This document shows positions 8,798-16,835 of a stretch of 64,000 nucleotides of DNA, in pieces; within the stretch, counting starts at the first letter, position 1, and each line of letters starts with the position of its first letter. This stretch comes from Bacillota bacterium. Its GTDB lineage: Bacteria > Bacillota > Clostridia > Oscillospirales > Oscillospiraceae. The translations under genes and the position numbers were made by a program. A model generated the notes under the pieces. It searched no databases. It had not been told where the DNA came from and worked only from the letters and a program-made list of their open reading frames with translations. The DNA lies in assembly GCA_023402075.1 (NCBI GenBank), contig JAEXCS010000041.1, positions 25,484 through 89,483 on the forward strand, written 5' to 3'.

Positions 8798-9934
8798 TTA
8801 TACTTCCGAATAGTTGCCAAGGAAGTGGAAGCTCTGGCTGCTCCGCTCAATCTCCTCCAGCATGGGAAGCACGGCCGGATCCTTGACTGTGGCCTCCAGC
8901 TCGATGAAGAAGATGAACTCGAAATTCCGGCCCGTCACCGGGCAGCTTTCCAGCTTCGTCATGTTGACGCCAAGGGCCGCGGGCTTGGAGAGAATGTCGT
9001 ACAGCGCGCCGGGCTTGTTTTCACAGGCGATAATTAGGCTGATGCGGTCGGCCCCAGCGTAAATGGCGGGGTCCTTGGCAATGCAGATAAAGCGGGTATA
9101 GTTGTTGTCGCTGTCCTGTACATCTCCGTTTAAAACACTCAGACCATACAGCTCTGCGCAGGCGTGGGAAGACAGTGCCGCCACATGGGGGTCCTTCCGC
9201 TCTGCCACCAGCTTGGCGGCGGTGGCGGTATTGTCACAGGGAATCACCCGCACGCCGGAAAGGCTTTCCAGAAAATGACCGCACTGGCCGATGGCCTGCG
9301 GGTGGGAATAAATTTCCGTAAGCTCGCCCGTCTTCGCACCGGGAAGGCCCAGCAGCTCGTGGCGGATGCACAGCCGGGTGCTGCGGACAATGGAAAGGCG
9401 GCGCTTTTGCAGCAGGTCATACACCGCCCGGACGGAGCCGTTGGAGCTGTTTTCGATGGGCAGCACGCCAAACTGGCACAAACCCGATTCTACGGCGGAA
9501 ACCACCGCTTCAAAGCTCTTTACGTAGACAATGGTGCCACGGGGCAGCAAATGGTCGCAGGCGGCCTGAGAGTTGGCGCCCTCCATGCCCTGGCAGGCCA
9601 CAAGACCTGTCTGGGGGAAGACCTCGGCTCCTGCCGCAAGAGACGCGCGCACCTGCGCTGCCACCTGCGTGGGTGCGCTGAGCAGCTCTGCCTGCCGGGC
9701 AGAGGAGAGATGAAACAGCGTGGTGAAAAGCTGATGAGCATAGCGCTCTTTCTCTCCGGCCTCTGCCGCCACCCGGGCAAGAATTTCCCGTTCTCTCGCG
9801 CGGTTGGAGATGGGCAGACCCTGCTCGTTTTTAGCTGCGGCCACGTGTTCGGAAAGCTCCATGCGTTTTAGAAAGAGCTTTAGCAGCTCCTGATCCACCG
9901 AGTCAATTTGTCCACGAATTTCTGAAAGTTCCAT
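8798..9934 (-). CDS. pheA: Chorismate mutase-prephenate dehydratase (P-protein)
   Basis: A 378-residue bifunctional enzyme for phenylalanine synthesis. Residues 1-90 form an AroQ-class chorismate mutase (IRGQIDSVDQELLKLFLKRM, then the RAREREIL helix). Residues from about 107 to 290 are prephenate dehydratase, with PIENSSNGSV and the NNYTRF motif. The C-terminal ACT domain (about 297-378) carries KPGALYDIL and LESCP, a variant of the Phe-binding GALV/ESRP pair, so feedback inhibition by Phe is likely. AAGGAGG lies 8 bases before the ATG. It is 16 bases after aroC. Confidence 0.94.
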   Translation of the reverse strand: MELSEIRGQIDSVDQELLKLFLKRMELSEHVAAAKNEQGLPISNRAREREILARVAAEAGEKERYAHQLFTTLFHLSSARQAELLSAPTQVAAQVRASLAAGAEVFPQTGLVACQGMEGANSQAACDHLLPRGTIVYVKSFEAVVSAVESGLCQFGVLPIENSSNGSVRAVYDLLQKRRLSIVRSTRLCIRHELLGLPGAKTGELTEIYSHPQAIGQCGHFLESLSGVRVIPCDNTATAAKLVAERKDPHVAALSSHACAELYGLSVLNGDVQDSDNNYTRFICIAKDPAIYAGADRISLIIACENKPGALYDILSKPAALGVNMTKLESCPVTGRNFEFIFFIELEATVKDPAVLPMLEEIERSSQSFHFLGNYSEV

Positions 9935-9950
9935 AGATAGGGCCTCCTTA

Positions 9951-11030
9951 TCAATTTTGCTCTAAAAGAATGTCCAGCAGCACCGTGGCCACTGCGGCTT
10001 CCACCACGGGGACGGCCCGGTGGGCCACGCAGGGGTCGTGCCGCCCTGATATTACCAGCTCCGTCTCCTCCATGCGGCGAAGATTCACGGTTTGCTGCGG
10101 CTTTGAGATGGAAGGGGTGGGCTTGAAGGCTGCACGCAGCGTCAGGGGCATGCCATTGGTAATGCCGCCTAAAATTCCGCCGGCGCGGTTGCGGGCGGTT
10201 TCAACCTGCCCGTTGTGAATACAGAAGGGGTCATTGTTCACGCTGCCCCGAAGCGCCGCCGCTTCAAATCCCACGCCAAATTCCACGCCCTTCACGGCGG
10301 GAATGCCGAACAGCACCGCCGCAAGGCGGCTCTCCATTCCGTCAAACATCGGCTCGCCCAGTCCGGCGGACAGGCCCACGGCGGCGCATTCCACCACGCC
10401 GCCAACGGAGTCCCCCTCCTGCGCGGCGGCCATAATGGCCCCCTGCATCCGCTGCCCTCGGGCGTCGTCCAGCACGGGGAAGGACTTGGCGGCAAGTTCC
10501 TCAAACAGGGACGGAGTGGGCAAAAGCGGGAAGGAAACGTCCGTTTCCTCTTCTACTGAGAGAAGGTGCGCACCAACATAGATGCCGCGTCGGGATAAAA
10601 TCTGTTTTGCAATGCCGCCCACGATGCACAATGGCGCGGTAAGACGGCCTGAAAAGTGGCCACCGCCCCGCATATCCGCCTGACCGCCCCATTTGACCCA
10701 CGCGGTATAGTCCGCATGGCCGGGGCGGGGCGTATCCGCAAAAGCCGCGTAATCCGAGGAGTGCTGATCCCGATTCTGAATCACCGCGCAAAGAGGCGCG
10801 CCGCAGGTCAATCCGTCCTGAAGGCCTGAGAGAAATTCGGGCGCATCCGCCTCTTGGCGGGAGGTGGAAAGGGCGTTTTGCCCGGGCCGTCTCCGGGTCA
10901 GAAAGCGGGCAAGCTCCTCTGTGTCAACCCGCTCTCCAGCGGGAAACCCGTCCGCCACCACGCCGATGGCCTTCCCGTGGGACTGACCAAAAATACTCAC
11001 ATGCAGGCGGTTTCCGAATTCAGACGACAT
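9951..11030 (-). CDS. aroC: Chorismate synthase
   Basis: A 359-residue enzyme that converts EPSP to chorismate using reduced FMN. The start is placed at the ATG of MSSEFGNRLHVSIFGQSHG (11030), which has a GGGGG-type ribosome site and gives normal length. The in-frame ATG at 11063 would lie inside aroA. The conserved N-terminal FGQSHG, RRRPGQNALSTSRQE and GGHFSGRLTAP stretches are present, as is the C-terminal RHDPCVAHRAVPVVEA. The gene overlaps the aroA end by 11 bases, so the two are probably coupled. Confidence 0.95.
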   Translation of the reverse strand: MSSEFGNRLHVSIFGQSHGKAIGVVADGFPAGERVDTEELARFLTRRRPGQNALSTSRQEADAPEFLSGLQDGLTCGAPLCAVIQNRDQHSSDYAAFADTPRPGHADYTAWVKWGGQADMRGGGHFSGRLTAPLCIVGGIAKQILSRRGIYVGAHLLSVEEETDVSFPLLPTPSLFEELAAKSFPVLDDARGQRMQGAIMAAAQEGDSVGGVVECAAVGLSAGLGEPMFDGMESRLAAVLFGIPAVKGVEFGVGFEAAALRGSVNNDPFCIHNGQVETARNRAGGILGGITNGMPLTLRAAFKPTPSISKPQQTVNLRRMEETELVISGRHDPCVAHRAVPVVEAAVATVLLDILLEQN

Positions 11031-12243
11031 GTGCGTCACCCCCCAGTGCCGAATAGTCCTCAAAAAATGAGGGGTAGGATTTGTTCACGGCTTCCGCTCC
11101 AAGAATGGTGACTGGCCCTGCACAGCATGTGGCGGCAATGGCCGCCGCCATCACGATGCGATGGTCATCCGCCCCGTCCACCGTGCCGCCGGAAAGCCGG
11201 GAAACGCCTTGAATCGTGAGGCTGTCCGCCCCCTCCTCGACACTGCCCCCGAGAGAGCGAAGCATGGCGGCGGTGGTTTTCAGCCGGTCGCTCTCCTTCA
11301 GGCGGAGACGGGCGGCGTTGGTAAACCGGCAGGTTCCCTGCCGCACCGCCGCCATCACCGCCAGCGGCGGCAGCAGATCGGGACAGCCCGACACGTCGAT
11401 TTCCAAGTCGCCGGGCTGGGAAAGCCGGGCGGCGTGTTCCGCCGTGACCCGGTCGCCCTGAGAGGATTTGGGGTCCAGCCCCTCAAGCCGCAGGCTGCCG
11501 CCCAGGACGTTTGCGGCGTACCAGAAGGCGGCCTGGGACCAGTCGGCCTCCACCGTGGCGTCAAAAGAGTGGAACCGCCCGGCGGAGACTGTCCAGCGCC
11601 GCTGGGCGGGCTGGCTGAGCACGCGGATTCCGGCGGCGCGCAGGGCCTGCACGGTCATGGCAATGTAATCTGCGGACTCCGGTTTCGTGGAAGAAACAAT
11701 CACGCTGTCCTCTCCCAGCAGGGGGAGGGCAAACAGCAGCCCTGTGAAAAATTGGCTGGACACGTCGCCGGGAAGGCAATATTCTCCGCTTTCCAGAGTC
11801 CCCCGGACGGTCAGGGTACCGTCTTGCAGGGAATAAAAAATGCCTTTTTCGTCAAATAGGTCGAAATATGGCGCTTGGGGCCGCTCCATCAGCCGTCCTC
11901 TGCCGGTAAACACGCCGCCCCCGGCCATGGCAAGCGCAATGGGAATGAAAAAGCGAAGGGTGGAGCCGGACTCTCCGCAGTCAAATCGAGGCGCGCCGTC
12001 GGCGGGAACAATCGGGCCGCAGCCGTGGACACGGAGAGAGGATGGGCCCGCCTGTTCCCATGAACAGCCAAGCGCCTCCATGCAGCGGAGGGTGGCCTCA
12101 ATGTCCTGCGACAGGGCCACGTTGCGAATCATGCTGGTTCCCTCCGCTAAGGCGGCGGAAATCAGCAGTCGGTGTGCCATAGATTTGCTGGGGGGCGGCG
12201 TAACCACGCCGCGAAGCAGGGTTGGGTTGATGTGCATATCCAT
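11020..12243 (-). CDS. aroA: 3-phosphoshikimate 1-carboxyvinyltransferase (EPSP synthase)
   Basis: A 407-residue enzyme that adds enolpyruvyl from PEP to shikimate 3-phosphate. The start at 12243 has GGAGG nine bases upstream; the in-frame ATG at 12270 lies inside aroB. PPPSKSMAHR (Lys and Ser bind S3P), the PEP loop CGESGSTLRF, GDVSSQFFTGLL, and LRLKESDRL near the C-terminus identify the family. The PEP-loop sequence departs from the E. coli LGNAGTAMR form. The gene begins one base after the aroB stop. Confidence 0.95.
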   Translation of the reverse strand: MDMHINPTLLRGVVTPPPSKSMAHRLLISAALAEGTSMIRNVALSQDIEATLRCMEALGCSWEQAGPSSLRVHGCGPIVPADGAPRFDCGESGSTLRFFIPIALAMAGGGVFTGRGRLMERPQAPYFDLFDEKGIFYSLQDGTLTVRGTLESGEYCLPGDVSSQFFTGLLFALPLLGEDSVIVSSTKPESADYIAMTVQALRAAGIRVLSQPAQRRWTVSAGRFHSFDATVEADWSQAAFWYAANVLGGSLRLEGLDPKSSQGDRVTAEHAARLSQPGDLEIDVSGCPDLLPPLAVMAAVRQGTCRFTNAARLRLKESDRLKTTAAMLRSLGGSVEEGADSLTIQGVSRLSGGTVDGADDHRIVMAAAIAATCCAGPVTILGAEAVNKSYPSFFEDYSALGGDAHVV

Positions 12244-12244
12244 T

Positions 12245-13318
12245 TCAGCGGTCCTCCCATCCGGCGGCAAAAATAGACTCCAATTCTTCCACGGGGACAG
12301 ACTTCATCTCGCATTTTCCAATTTTTTTGGGGATGACCAGAGAAATTTGTCCGCCCCGGCGCTTTTTATCCGCAAGCGCCGCTCGGGCCAGCGCGGCGGG
12401 GGAATAGTCGGTTCCGGTGGGCAGATTGTTGCGCCGCAGCGCGGCGCAGATGCGCGCCGCGCAAGGCTCTTCCGCCCAGCCGAGGGCTTCGGACGCACGG
12501 GCGATGATGGCAAGGCCCGCCGCCACGGCATGACCGTGGCGAATGCCGTAATTACTGCAGCTTTCAATGGCGTGTCCGGCGGTGTGGCCCAGATTCAGCG
12601 TTCGGCGCACACCGTTGTCCAGCTCGTCTTGCTCTACCACGGTGGCCTTGAAGGCCACACAGCGGGTAATAATTTCCTTTAAATTGGCGGGGAGGTTGTC
12701 CGTGTCCGTCAGGGCGAACAGAGCTTCGCCGGAGAGTACGCCGGTTTTAACGGCTTCCGCCGCCCCGTCCGCCAGCTCGCTGGGGGAGAGGGTTTGCAGG
12801 CAGTCGGTGTCGCACACCACGGCGGTGGGCTGGAGAAACAGTCCCGCCAGATTTTTTCCATGATGCAGATCCACGGCGGTTTTGCCCCCCACAGAGGAAT
12901 CCACCGCGGAAAGCAGCGTGGTGGGGAGCTGAATGAATTTTATGCCCCGGAGATAGCAACCGGCGGCAAAGCCCGCCATATCGCCGCACACGCCGCCCCC
13001 AAGGGCCACCACGCAGTCGCTGCGGGTGAGCTGTTCACCTGCCAGAAACTCCAGAATTTCCGAGAGCGTGGGAAGGTTTTTCTGTTCCTCTCCGGCGGGG
13101 AAAACGTGGGCGCAGACAGAAAAGCCCGCCGCCCGAAAGCTTTCCTCCACTTGAGAAAGGTAGAGCTTTGCCACGGTGCTGTCCGTGATAATGGCGGCGC
13201 GGCAGGGGGTAAGCGCACCTGCGGCCAGCTCGCCGCATTGGGCCAGAAGGCCCTGGCCGATGGACACGGTGTATTTTGGCTTGGTGTTTACCAAAATGGT
13301 TTGAATCGTAGATTCCAT
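12245..13318 (-). CDS. aroB: 3-dehydroquinate synthase
   Basis: A 357-residue NAD- and metal-dependent enzyme that cyclises DAHP to 3-dehydroquinate. PAGEEQKN and the GGGVCGDMAGF loop bind NAD and substrate. The metal ligands are the Glu in ADGAAEAVKTG and the His residues of NLGHTAGHAIE and RHGHAVAAG. The ATG at 13318 has GGGAGG five bases upstream. A 93-base gap separates it from tyrA; no gene or terminator was seen in that gap. Confidence 0.95.
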   Translation of the reverse strand: MESTIQTILVNTKPKYTVSIGQGLLAQCGELAAGALTPCRAAIITDSTVAKLYLSQVEESFRAAGFSVCAHVFPAGEEQKNLPTLSEILEFLAGEQLTRSDCVVALGGGVCGDMAGFAAGCYLRGIKFIQLPTTLLSAVDSSVGGKTAVDLHHGKNLAGLFLQPTAVVCDTDCLQTLSPSELADGAAEAVKTGVLSGEALFALTDTDNLPANLKEIITRCVAFKATVVEQDELDNGVRRTLNLGHTAGHAIESCSNYGIRHGHAVAAGLAIIARASEALGWAEEPCAARICAALRRNNLPTGTDYSPAALARAALADKKRRGGQISLVIPKKIGKCEMKSVPVEELESIFAAGWEDR

Positions 13319-13411
13319 AGCATCCTCCCGTGGGTTGGGCGGTTCCTCGCAAAAAGAAGCAGGGCCGCGCCATCAAATTTTTCGGCAGACCAAAGCGGGA
13401 CAGGCGCAAGC

Positions 13412-14248
13412 TCAGTTCCCGCCGGCGGTGGCCTTCAGGTCCCGGCCCTCCCGGAGCAGGCGGAGCAGATAGTCCGCGTCCCGACCTTTCAGCGCGTCCG
13501 AATATTCATTCAGATGCCCGATGAGGATGTCAAGCTCCTCCGTGAGATAGTCGGCGTTGTCCAGAAACAGCTCGGTCCACATGGCCTCGTCCAGCCGGGC
13601 CACGCGGGTCATGTCCCGGAAGCTGCCTGCGGAAAAGCCCCGGCGCTTCTGGGCCTCAGGGGACTTAATGTAAGCGCTGGAGGCGACATGGGCAAGCTGG
13701 GAGGTGTAAGCAATGATGCGGTCATGCTCGTCGGGGTCGGAAAAGGTGAGACTGGCAAAGCCCACGTCAACAAAGAAGGCTTTCAGCGTCTCTAAAAGCT
13801 GCATGTCGGTCCGCTTGTCGGGCGTGAGAATCATGGAGGACCCGTCGTACAGCCGCTCGGAAGAATTTACAAAGCCGCCCCGCTCCAATCCGGCCATGGG
13901 GTGCCCGCCGATATAGGCAAAGCCATATGTTTCCGCCAAAGGTGCGATTTTACGCACCACCGCCCGCTTCACGCCGCAAAGGTCAACCAAAATGGCAGAT
14001 TTGGAGATGCGCTCTGCATGGGTTTCCACCCACTCCACCGCCGCAACCGGACGGACGGCGGCCAGAAGCAAGTCGCACTGGGAAATGTTTTCTTCCGTCA
14101 GCGCCCCGTCAATCGCGCCGCACAGACGGGCGAGCGTCATTGTCTCCGCGTCCGTATCAACGCCCCAGACGGTGTGTGCCGTGCGGGCTTTGATGCTTTT
14201 GGCCATGGAGCCGCCCATCAGTCCCAACCCGATGATTCCAACGTTCAT
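13412..14248 (-). CDS. tyrA: Prephenate dehydrogenase
   Basis: A 278-residue NAD(P)-dependent enzyme of tyrosine synthesis (prephenate to 4-hydroxyphenylpyruvate). It has the Rossmann motif GIIGLGLMGGS at the N-terminus, the catalytic His in GGHPMAG, and the helical dimer region with YTSQLAHVASSAY and GSFRDMTRVA. There is no C-terminal ACT domain, so Tyr feedback on this enzyme is not evident and control may rest on the leader attenuator. It starts five bases after aroF with GGAGGG upstream. Confidence 0.93.
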   Translation of the reverse strand: MNVGIIGLGLMGGSMAKSIKARTAHTVWGVDTDAETMTLARLCGAIDGALTEENISQCDLLLAAVRPVAAVEWVETHAERISKSAILVDLCGVKRAVVRKIAPLAETYGFAYIGGHPMAGLERGGFVNSSERLYDGSSMILTPDKRTDMQLLETLKAFFVDVGFASLTFSDPDEHDRIIAYTSQLAHVASSAYIKSPEAQKRRGFSAGSFRDMTRVARLDEAMWTELFLDNADYLTEELDILIGHLNEYSDALKGRDADYLLRLLREGRDLKATAGGN

Positions 14249-14253
14249 GAAAC

Positions 14254-15267
14254 TCAGCCCTCCAGCTCCGCGCAGAAGGCGTGCATTTTGTGCAGCTTCC
14301 GGGCCAGCACGTCAAAGGTGTCCGGCTTGAGGGACTGGGCTCCGTCGCACAGGGCGTGGGCGGGGTCGTTGTGCACCTCAATCAAAAGGCCGTCCGCCCC
14401 GGTGGCCACTGCGCCCACGGCAAGGGTGGGCACCAGCCAGCTTTTGCCGGTGGCGTGGCTGGGGTCGATGATGATGGGCAGGTGGGAAAGCTTGCGCAGC
14501 ACCGGAATGCAGGCCAAATCCAGCGTGTTGCGGGTGTAAGTTTCGAAGGTACGCACGCCCCGCTCGCAAAGAATCACGTTTTGATTTCCGCTGGCCATCA
14601 CGTATTCTGCGCTCATCAGCCATTCCTCATAGGTGGCGGACATGCCCCGCTTAATCATAATGGGCTTTTCCAGCTTCCCAACCTCTTTAAGCAGGTTGAA
14701 ATTCTGCATGTTCCGTGCGCCAATCTGGATCACGTCCACATCCTCGAATAAAGGAATCTGGGAAATGTCCATCAGCTCGGAGACGATGGGCAGGCCGGTT
14801 TCCTGTCGGGCGGCCTTTAAAATTTCCAGACCGTCTGCACCAAGGCCCTGGAAGGAGTAGGGAGAGGTACGTGGTTTGAACGCGCCGCCCCGCAGCATGG
14901 TGGCGCCGCTGGCCTTCACGGCACGGGCGATGGCGATCACCTGCTCCTCGCTCTCCACAGAGCAGGGGCCGGCCATAATGGTCAAAGTACCGCCGCCGAT
15001 TTGGGTGTTGCCCACCTTGACCACGGTGTCCTCGGGGTGGAACTTGCGGTTGGCGTTTTTGTAAGGCTCCTGCACCCGCTTTACGTCTTCCACGATGTCC
15101 AGCGCGGAGAGAAGGTCGATGTCCAGCCGGGAGGTGTCTCCCACCAGACCCAAAATGGTGTGGGACTCGCCAAGGCTGGTGTGGATGGTGATGCCCTTAT
15201 CCTGAAGCCAGTTAATGAGATTTTCCAGCTGCTCGCGGTTGGGATTGCTTTTTAAAACGACGATCAT
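14254..15267 (-). CDS. aroF: 3-deoxy-7-phosphoheptulonate synthase, class I-beta (DAHP synthase)
   Basis: A 337-residue entry enzyme of the shikimate pathway, joining PEP and erythrose 4-phosphate. Residues 1-70 form the small ferredoxin/ACT-like domain seen in Thermotoga-type enzymes and linked there to feedback control. The barrel follows, with the metal ligands Cys in MAGPCSVES, His in DPSHATG and Glu in LLIEVHNDP, and the substrate loop GGAFKPRTSPYSFQG. AAGGAGG lies 10 bases before the ATG. It is the first structural gene of the aro operon, directly behind the attenuator terminator. Confidence 0.95.
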   Translation of the reverse strand: MIVVLKSNPNREQLENLINWLQDKGITIHTSLGESHTILGLVGDTSRLDIDLLSALDIVEDVKRVQEPYKNANRKFHPEDTVVKVGNTQIGGGTLTIMAGPCSVESEEQVIAIARAVKASGATMLRGGAFKPRTSPYSFQGLGADGLEILKAARQETGLPIVSELMDISQIPLFEDVDVIQIGARNMQNFNLLKEVGKLEKPIMIKRGMSATYEEWLMSAEYVMASGNQNVILCERGVRTFETYTRNTLDLACIPVLRKLSHLPIIIDPSHATGKSWLVPTLAVGAVATGADGLLIEVHNDPAHALCDGAQSLKPDTFDVLARKLHKMHAFCAELEG

Positions 15268-15293
15268 GATGGGTTCCTCCTTAAAATTGGTAC

Positions 15294-15326
15294 AAAAAAG
15301 ACCCGCAGCCGATTAGGCTGCGGGTC
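15294..15326 (-). terminator. Attenuator terminator before aroF
   Basis: On the minus strand an 11-bp perfect stem (GACCCGCAGCC, loop of five, GGCTGCGGGTC) is followed by six T. It lies between the leader-peptide stop and the aroF ribosome site, so it can only work as a conditional terminator of the aro operon. Confidence 0.92.
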
Positions 15327-15355
15327 GTTTATGTACTGATACGGGTCCGACAATA

Positions 15356-15460
15356 TCAGTCACACACACACTCGTTTTCAGCCCAACCAAAATAAGCCTT
15401 ACCATAAAAGTAGGTAAAGCTAAAGTAGCGGTATTCGGCTGTGAGAGCACGTATAGACAT
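15356..15460 (-). CDS. Tyr/Phe-rich leader peptide of the aro operon
   Basis: A 34-residue reading frame with AAGGAG eight bases before its ATG. Residues 10-26 contain ten aromatic residues: Tyr at 10, 12, 17, 19 and 23, Phe at 13, 15, 18 and 24, and Trp at 26. The dense core YRYFSFTYFY is the expected stall zone when charged tRNA-Tyr or tRNA-Phe is short. The peptide has no other recognisable feature and is too short for usual gene calling. The composition and the overlapping RNA structures together make a regulatory role very likely. Confidence 0.85.
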   Translation of the reverse strand: MSIRALTAEYRYFSFTYFYGKAYFGWAENECVCD

Positions 15461-15480
15461 TCGGTGTCTCCTTGTTGTCG

Positions 15481-15530
15481 TACTTTAAATTATAAATTAT
15501 TAGAAAGCATACCACGCCCTTTAACAAAAG
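15481..15530 (-). promoter_or_regulatory. Probable promoter region of the aro operon
   Basis: On the minus strand a TATAAT sits at 15489-15494, about 30 bases before the leader ATG. No good -35 lies 16-18 bases upstream. TTGTTA (15521-15526) with TAATAA 18 bases later is an alternative. The promoter must be in this short AT-rich gap, but the exact boxes are uncertain. Confidence 0.4.
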
Positions 15531-15587
15531 AACAGAGGCAAAGTGCCCAAATAATCATAAAACATCTGATAATATTTGGGGGATTGG

Positions 15588-16184
15588 TCAAATCTGGGCC
15601 GCGACAGGCTGAGGCAGGGCGCGAATCTCCGGAATGGGCTGGGGCAGGACGCTGCTCATCAGAAGCGCCGTGGCCTGCGTGATATAGCGCACGTCCCGGT
15701 TCAGGTCCGACTGCTGGTCCATATACTGCCGATGAAGCTCTTGCAGGCAGTCGTTCAGCTCGTGTCCGGCAGAAAAAGAGACGCCAAGGCCCTCTTCGCT
15801 CAAATAAGCGCACAGATACTCCCGCAGTGCGTCCTCATACCGGTGGTGCTCCAAAAGAGAGTCGGGATAGTGCTCGTTATGGGGGTAGGTAAATGCGTCG
15901 GCCAAATAGTGGGTGAGCTTTCCCAGCGTGTAATACTGCCAGCAGGTCCAGCTTTTTTCACGGAGCTGAAGCCGGACAATCCGGCGTGCGATATACTGGT
16001 CAGAATTCGTATAATTATGTCCGCGCAGCTTATGGCTGCGGATGGAGCCCTTAATATAGGAGAGGGGGTTGCAGTCCGGCTGGAAGGAGCCAAATAGAAA
16101 GGCAAGCTCGAAGCGCCTGCGCTGAAATCCGCTGCGTGACTCCAAAAGACTTGTGGCCAAAAGCTTGTGGCTGCGTTTTTGCAA
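15588..16184 (-). CDS. Zinc-dependent phospholipase C-like protein
   Basis: A 198-residue protein of the ZnPLC/S1-P1 nuclease-like fold. The core YYTLGKLTHYLADAFTYPHN, followed by EHHRYED, gives the metal-ligand pattern H-x3-D-x4-PxH and a later HHxYE, as in bacterial phospholipase C. The start is taken as TTG at 16184 (MQKRSHKLL), because GGAGG lies six bases upstream and the in-frame extension to 16856 is antisense to lrgA. No signal peptide is seen, unlike secreted PLC toxins, so the site of action and substrate are unknown. It stands alone, before the aro operon. Confidence 0.7.
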   Translation of the reverse strand: MQKRSHKLLATSLLESRSGFQRRRFELAFLFGSFQPDCNPLSYIKGSIRSHKLRGHNYTNSDQYIARRIVRLQLREKSWTCWQYYTLGKLTHYLADAFTYPHNEHYPDSLLEHHRYEDALREYLCAYLSEEGLGVSFSAGHELNDCLQELHRQYMDQQSDLNRDVRYITQATALLMSSVLPQPIPEIRALPQPVAAQI

Positions 16185-16406
16185 AGAGCACCTCCGATCG
16201 GGGGTCTGCGGCAGTGAGCCGCACCCTCTGAAAAGTGTCTTTACTATATCACGCCGAATGCGGAAATTGCAAGTGTAAAAATATGAAAAACGTGTAAACA
16301 ACGGGCATAAGACGGCGTGTACTGTGTCAAAAGATACGAAGCGTGGGGCTGTGGGGGCGGTGGGCTGTGCCGTTTGCCGAAAATGGAGCGGCGGGCAGGG
16401 TTTTGT

Positions 16407-16436
16407 TTGACTTTTTCGCGGCCACGGCTGTATGAT
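16407..16436 (+). promoter_or_regulatory. Promoter of lrgAB
   Basis: TTGACT at 16407-16412 and TATGAT at 16431-16436 are 18 bp apart, about 37 bases before the lrgA start. The divergent phospholipase-like gene begins 220 bases away; the rest of 16185-16472 holds no visible gene. Confidence 0.65.
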
Positions 16437-16472
16437 AAATTCATTGCGATAAAGAACAGAGAGGACGAGACT

Positions 16473-16835
16473 ATGAAGATTTTGAAGCAGGTGGGCATAT
16501 TGTTCGGCCTGTGCTGGGCGGGCGTGCTGATTGAAAAGTTGCTGCCCATCACCTTTCCCGCCAGCGTGATTGCGCTGATATTGCTGCTGGCACTGCTGCT
16601 GGTGGGGGTGGTGCGGGTGGACCATGTACAGGAAAAATCGGATTTTCTGCTGGGAAACCTGCCCTTCTTTTTTATTCCCGTGGCCACGGGCATCATGCAG
16701 TATACAGATGTGATTCTTGCAAACGGACTGGCCTTTGTGGTGATCTGTGTGGTGAGCTTGGTTGCCACCTTTGCCGCCACCGTCTGGGCGGTGACGCTGA
16801 CCATGAAGCTGATTGACAGGAGGAACGGGAAATGA
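16473..16835 (+). CDS. lrgA: CidA/LrgA family holin-like membrane protein
   Basis: A 120-residue protein with four predicted membrane helices (about 5-25, 28-47, 60-80 and 88-110). The family is described as holin-like and modulates murein hydrolase activity or small-metabolite export together with LrgB. The start at 16473 has GAGAGGACGAG upstream; an in-frame ATG at 16317 precedes the promoter. It overlaps lrgB by four bases, the usual lrgAB arrangement. No lytSR two-component pair is nearby. Confidence 0.82.
   Translation: MKILKQVGILFGLCWAGVLIEKLLPITFPASVIALILLLALLLVGVVRVDHVQEKSDFLLGNLPFFFIPVATGIMQYTDVILANGLAFVVICVVSLVATFAATVWAVTLTMKLIDRRNGK

Larger units (their letters stand above)
15294..15470 (-). 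promoter_or_regulatory. Ribosome-mediated aromatic amino acid attenuator (leader RNA)
   Basis: All four classical attenuator segments can be drawn. Segment 1 (CAGCCGAA, in codons 7-9 of the leader) can pair with segment 2. Segment 2 (GGTTGGGCTG, 15379-15388, codons 25-28) can pair over ten consecutive positions, two of them G-U, with segment 3 (CAGCCTAATC, the 5' arm and loop of the terminator). Segment 3 also pairs with segment 4 to form the terminator. A ribosome stalled in the Tyr/Phe run just upstream would free segment 2 and prevent termination. A small extra hairpin (ACTGATA...TATCAGT) lies between segments 2 and 3. Pairing is read from the bases; function is inferred. Confidence 0.82.
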
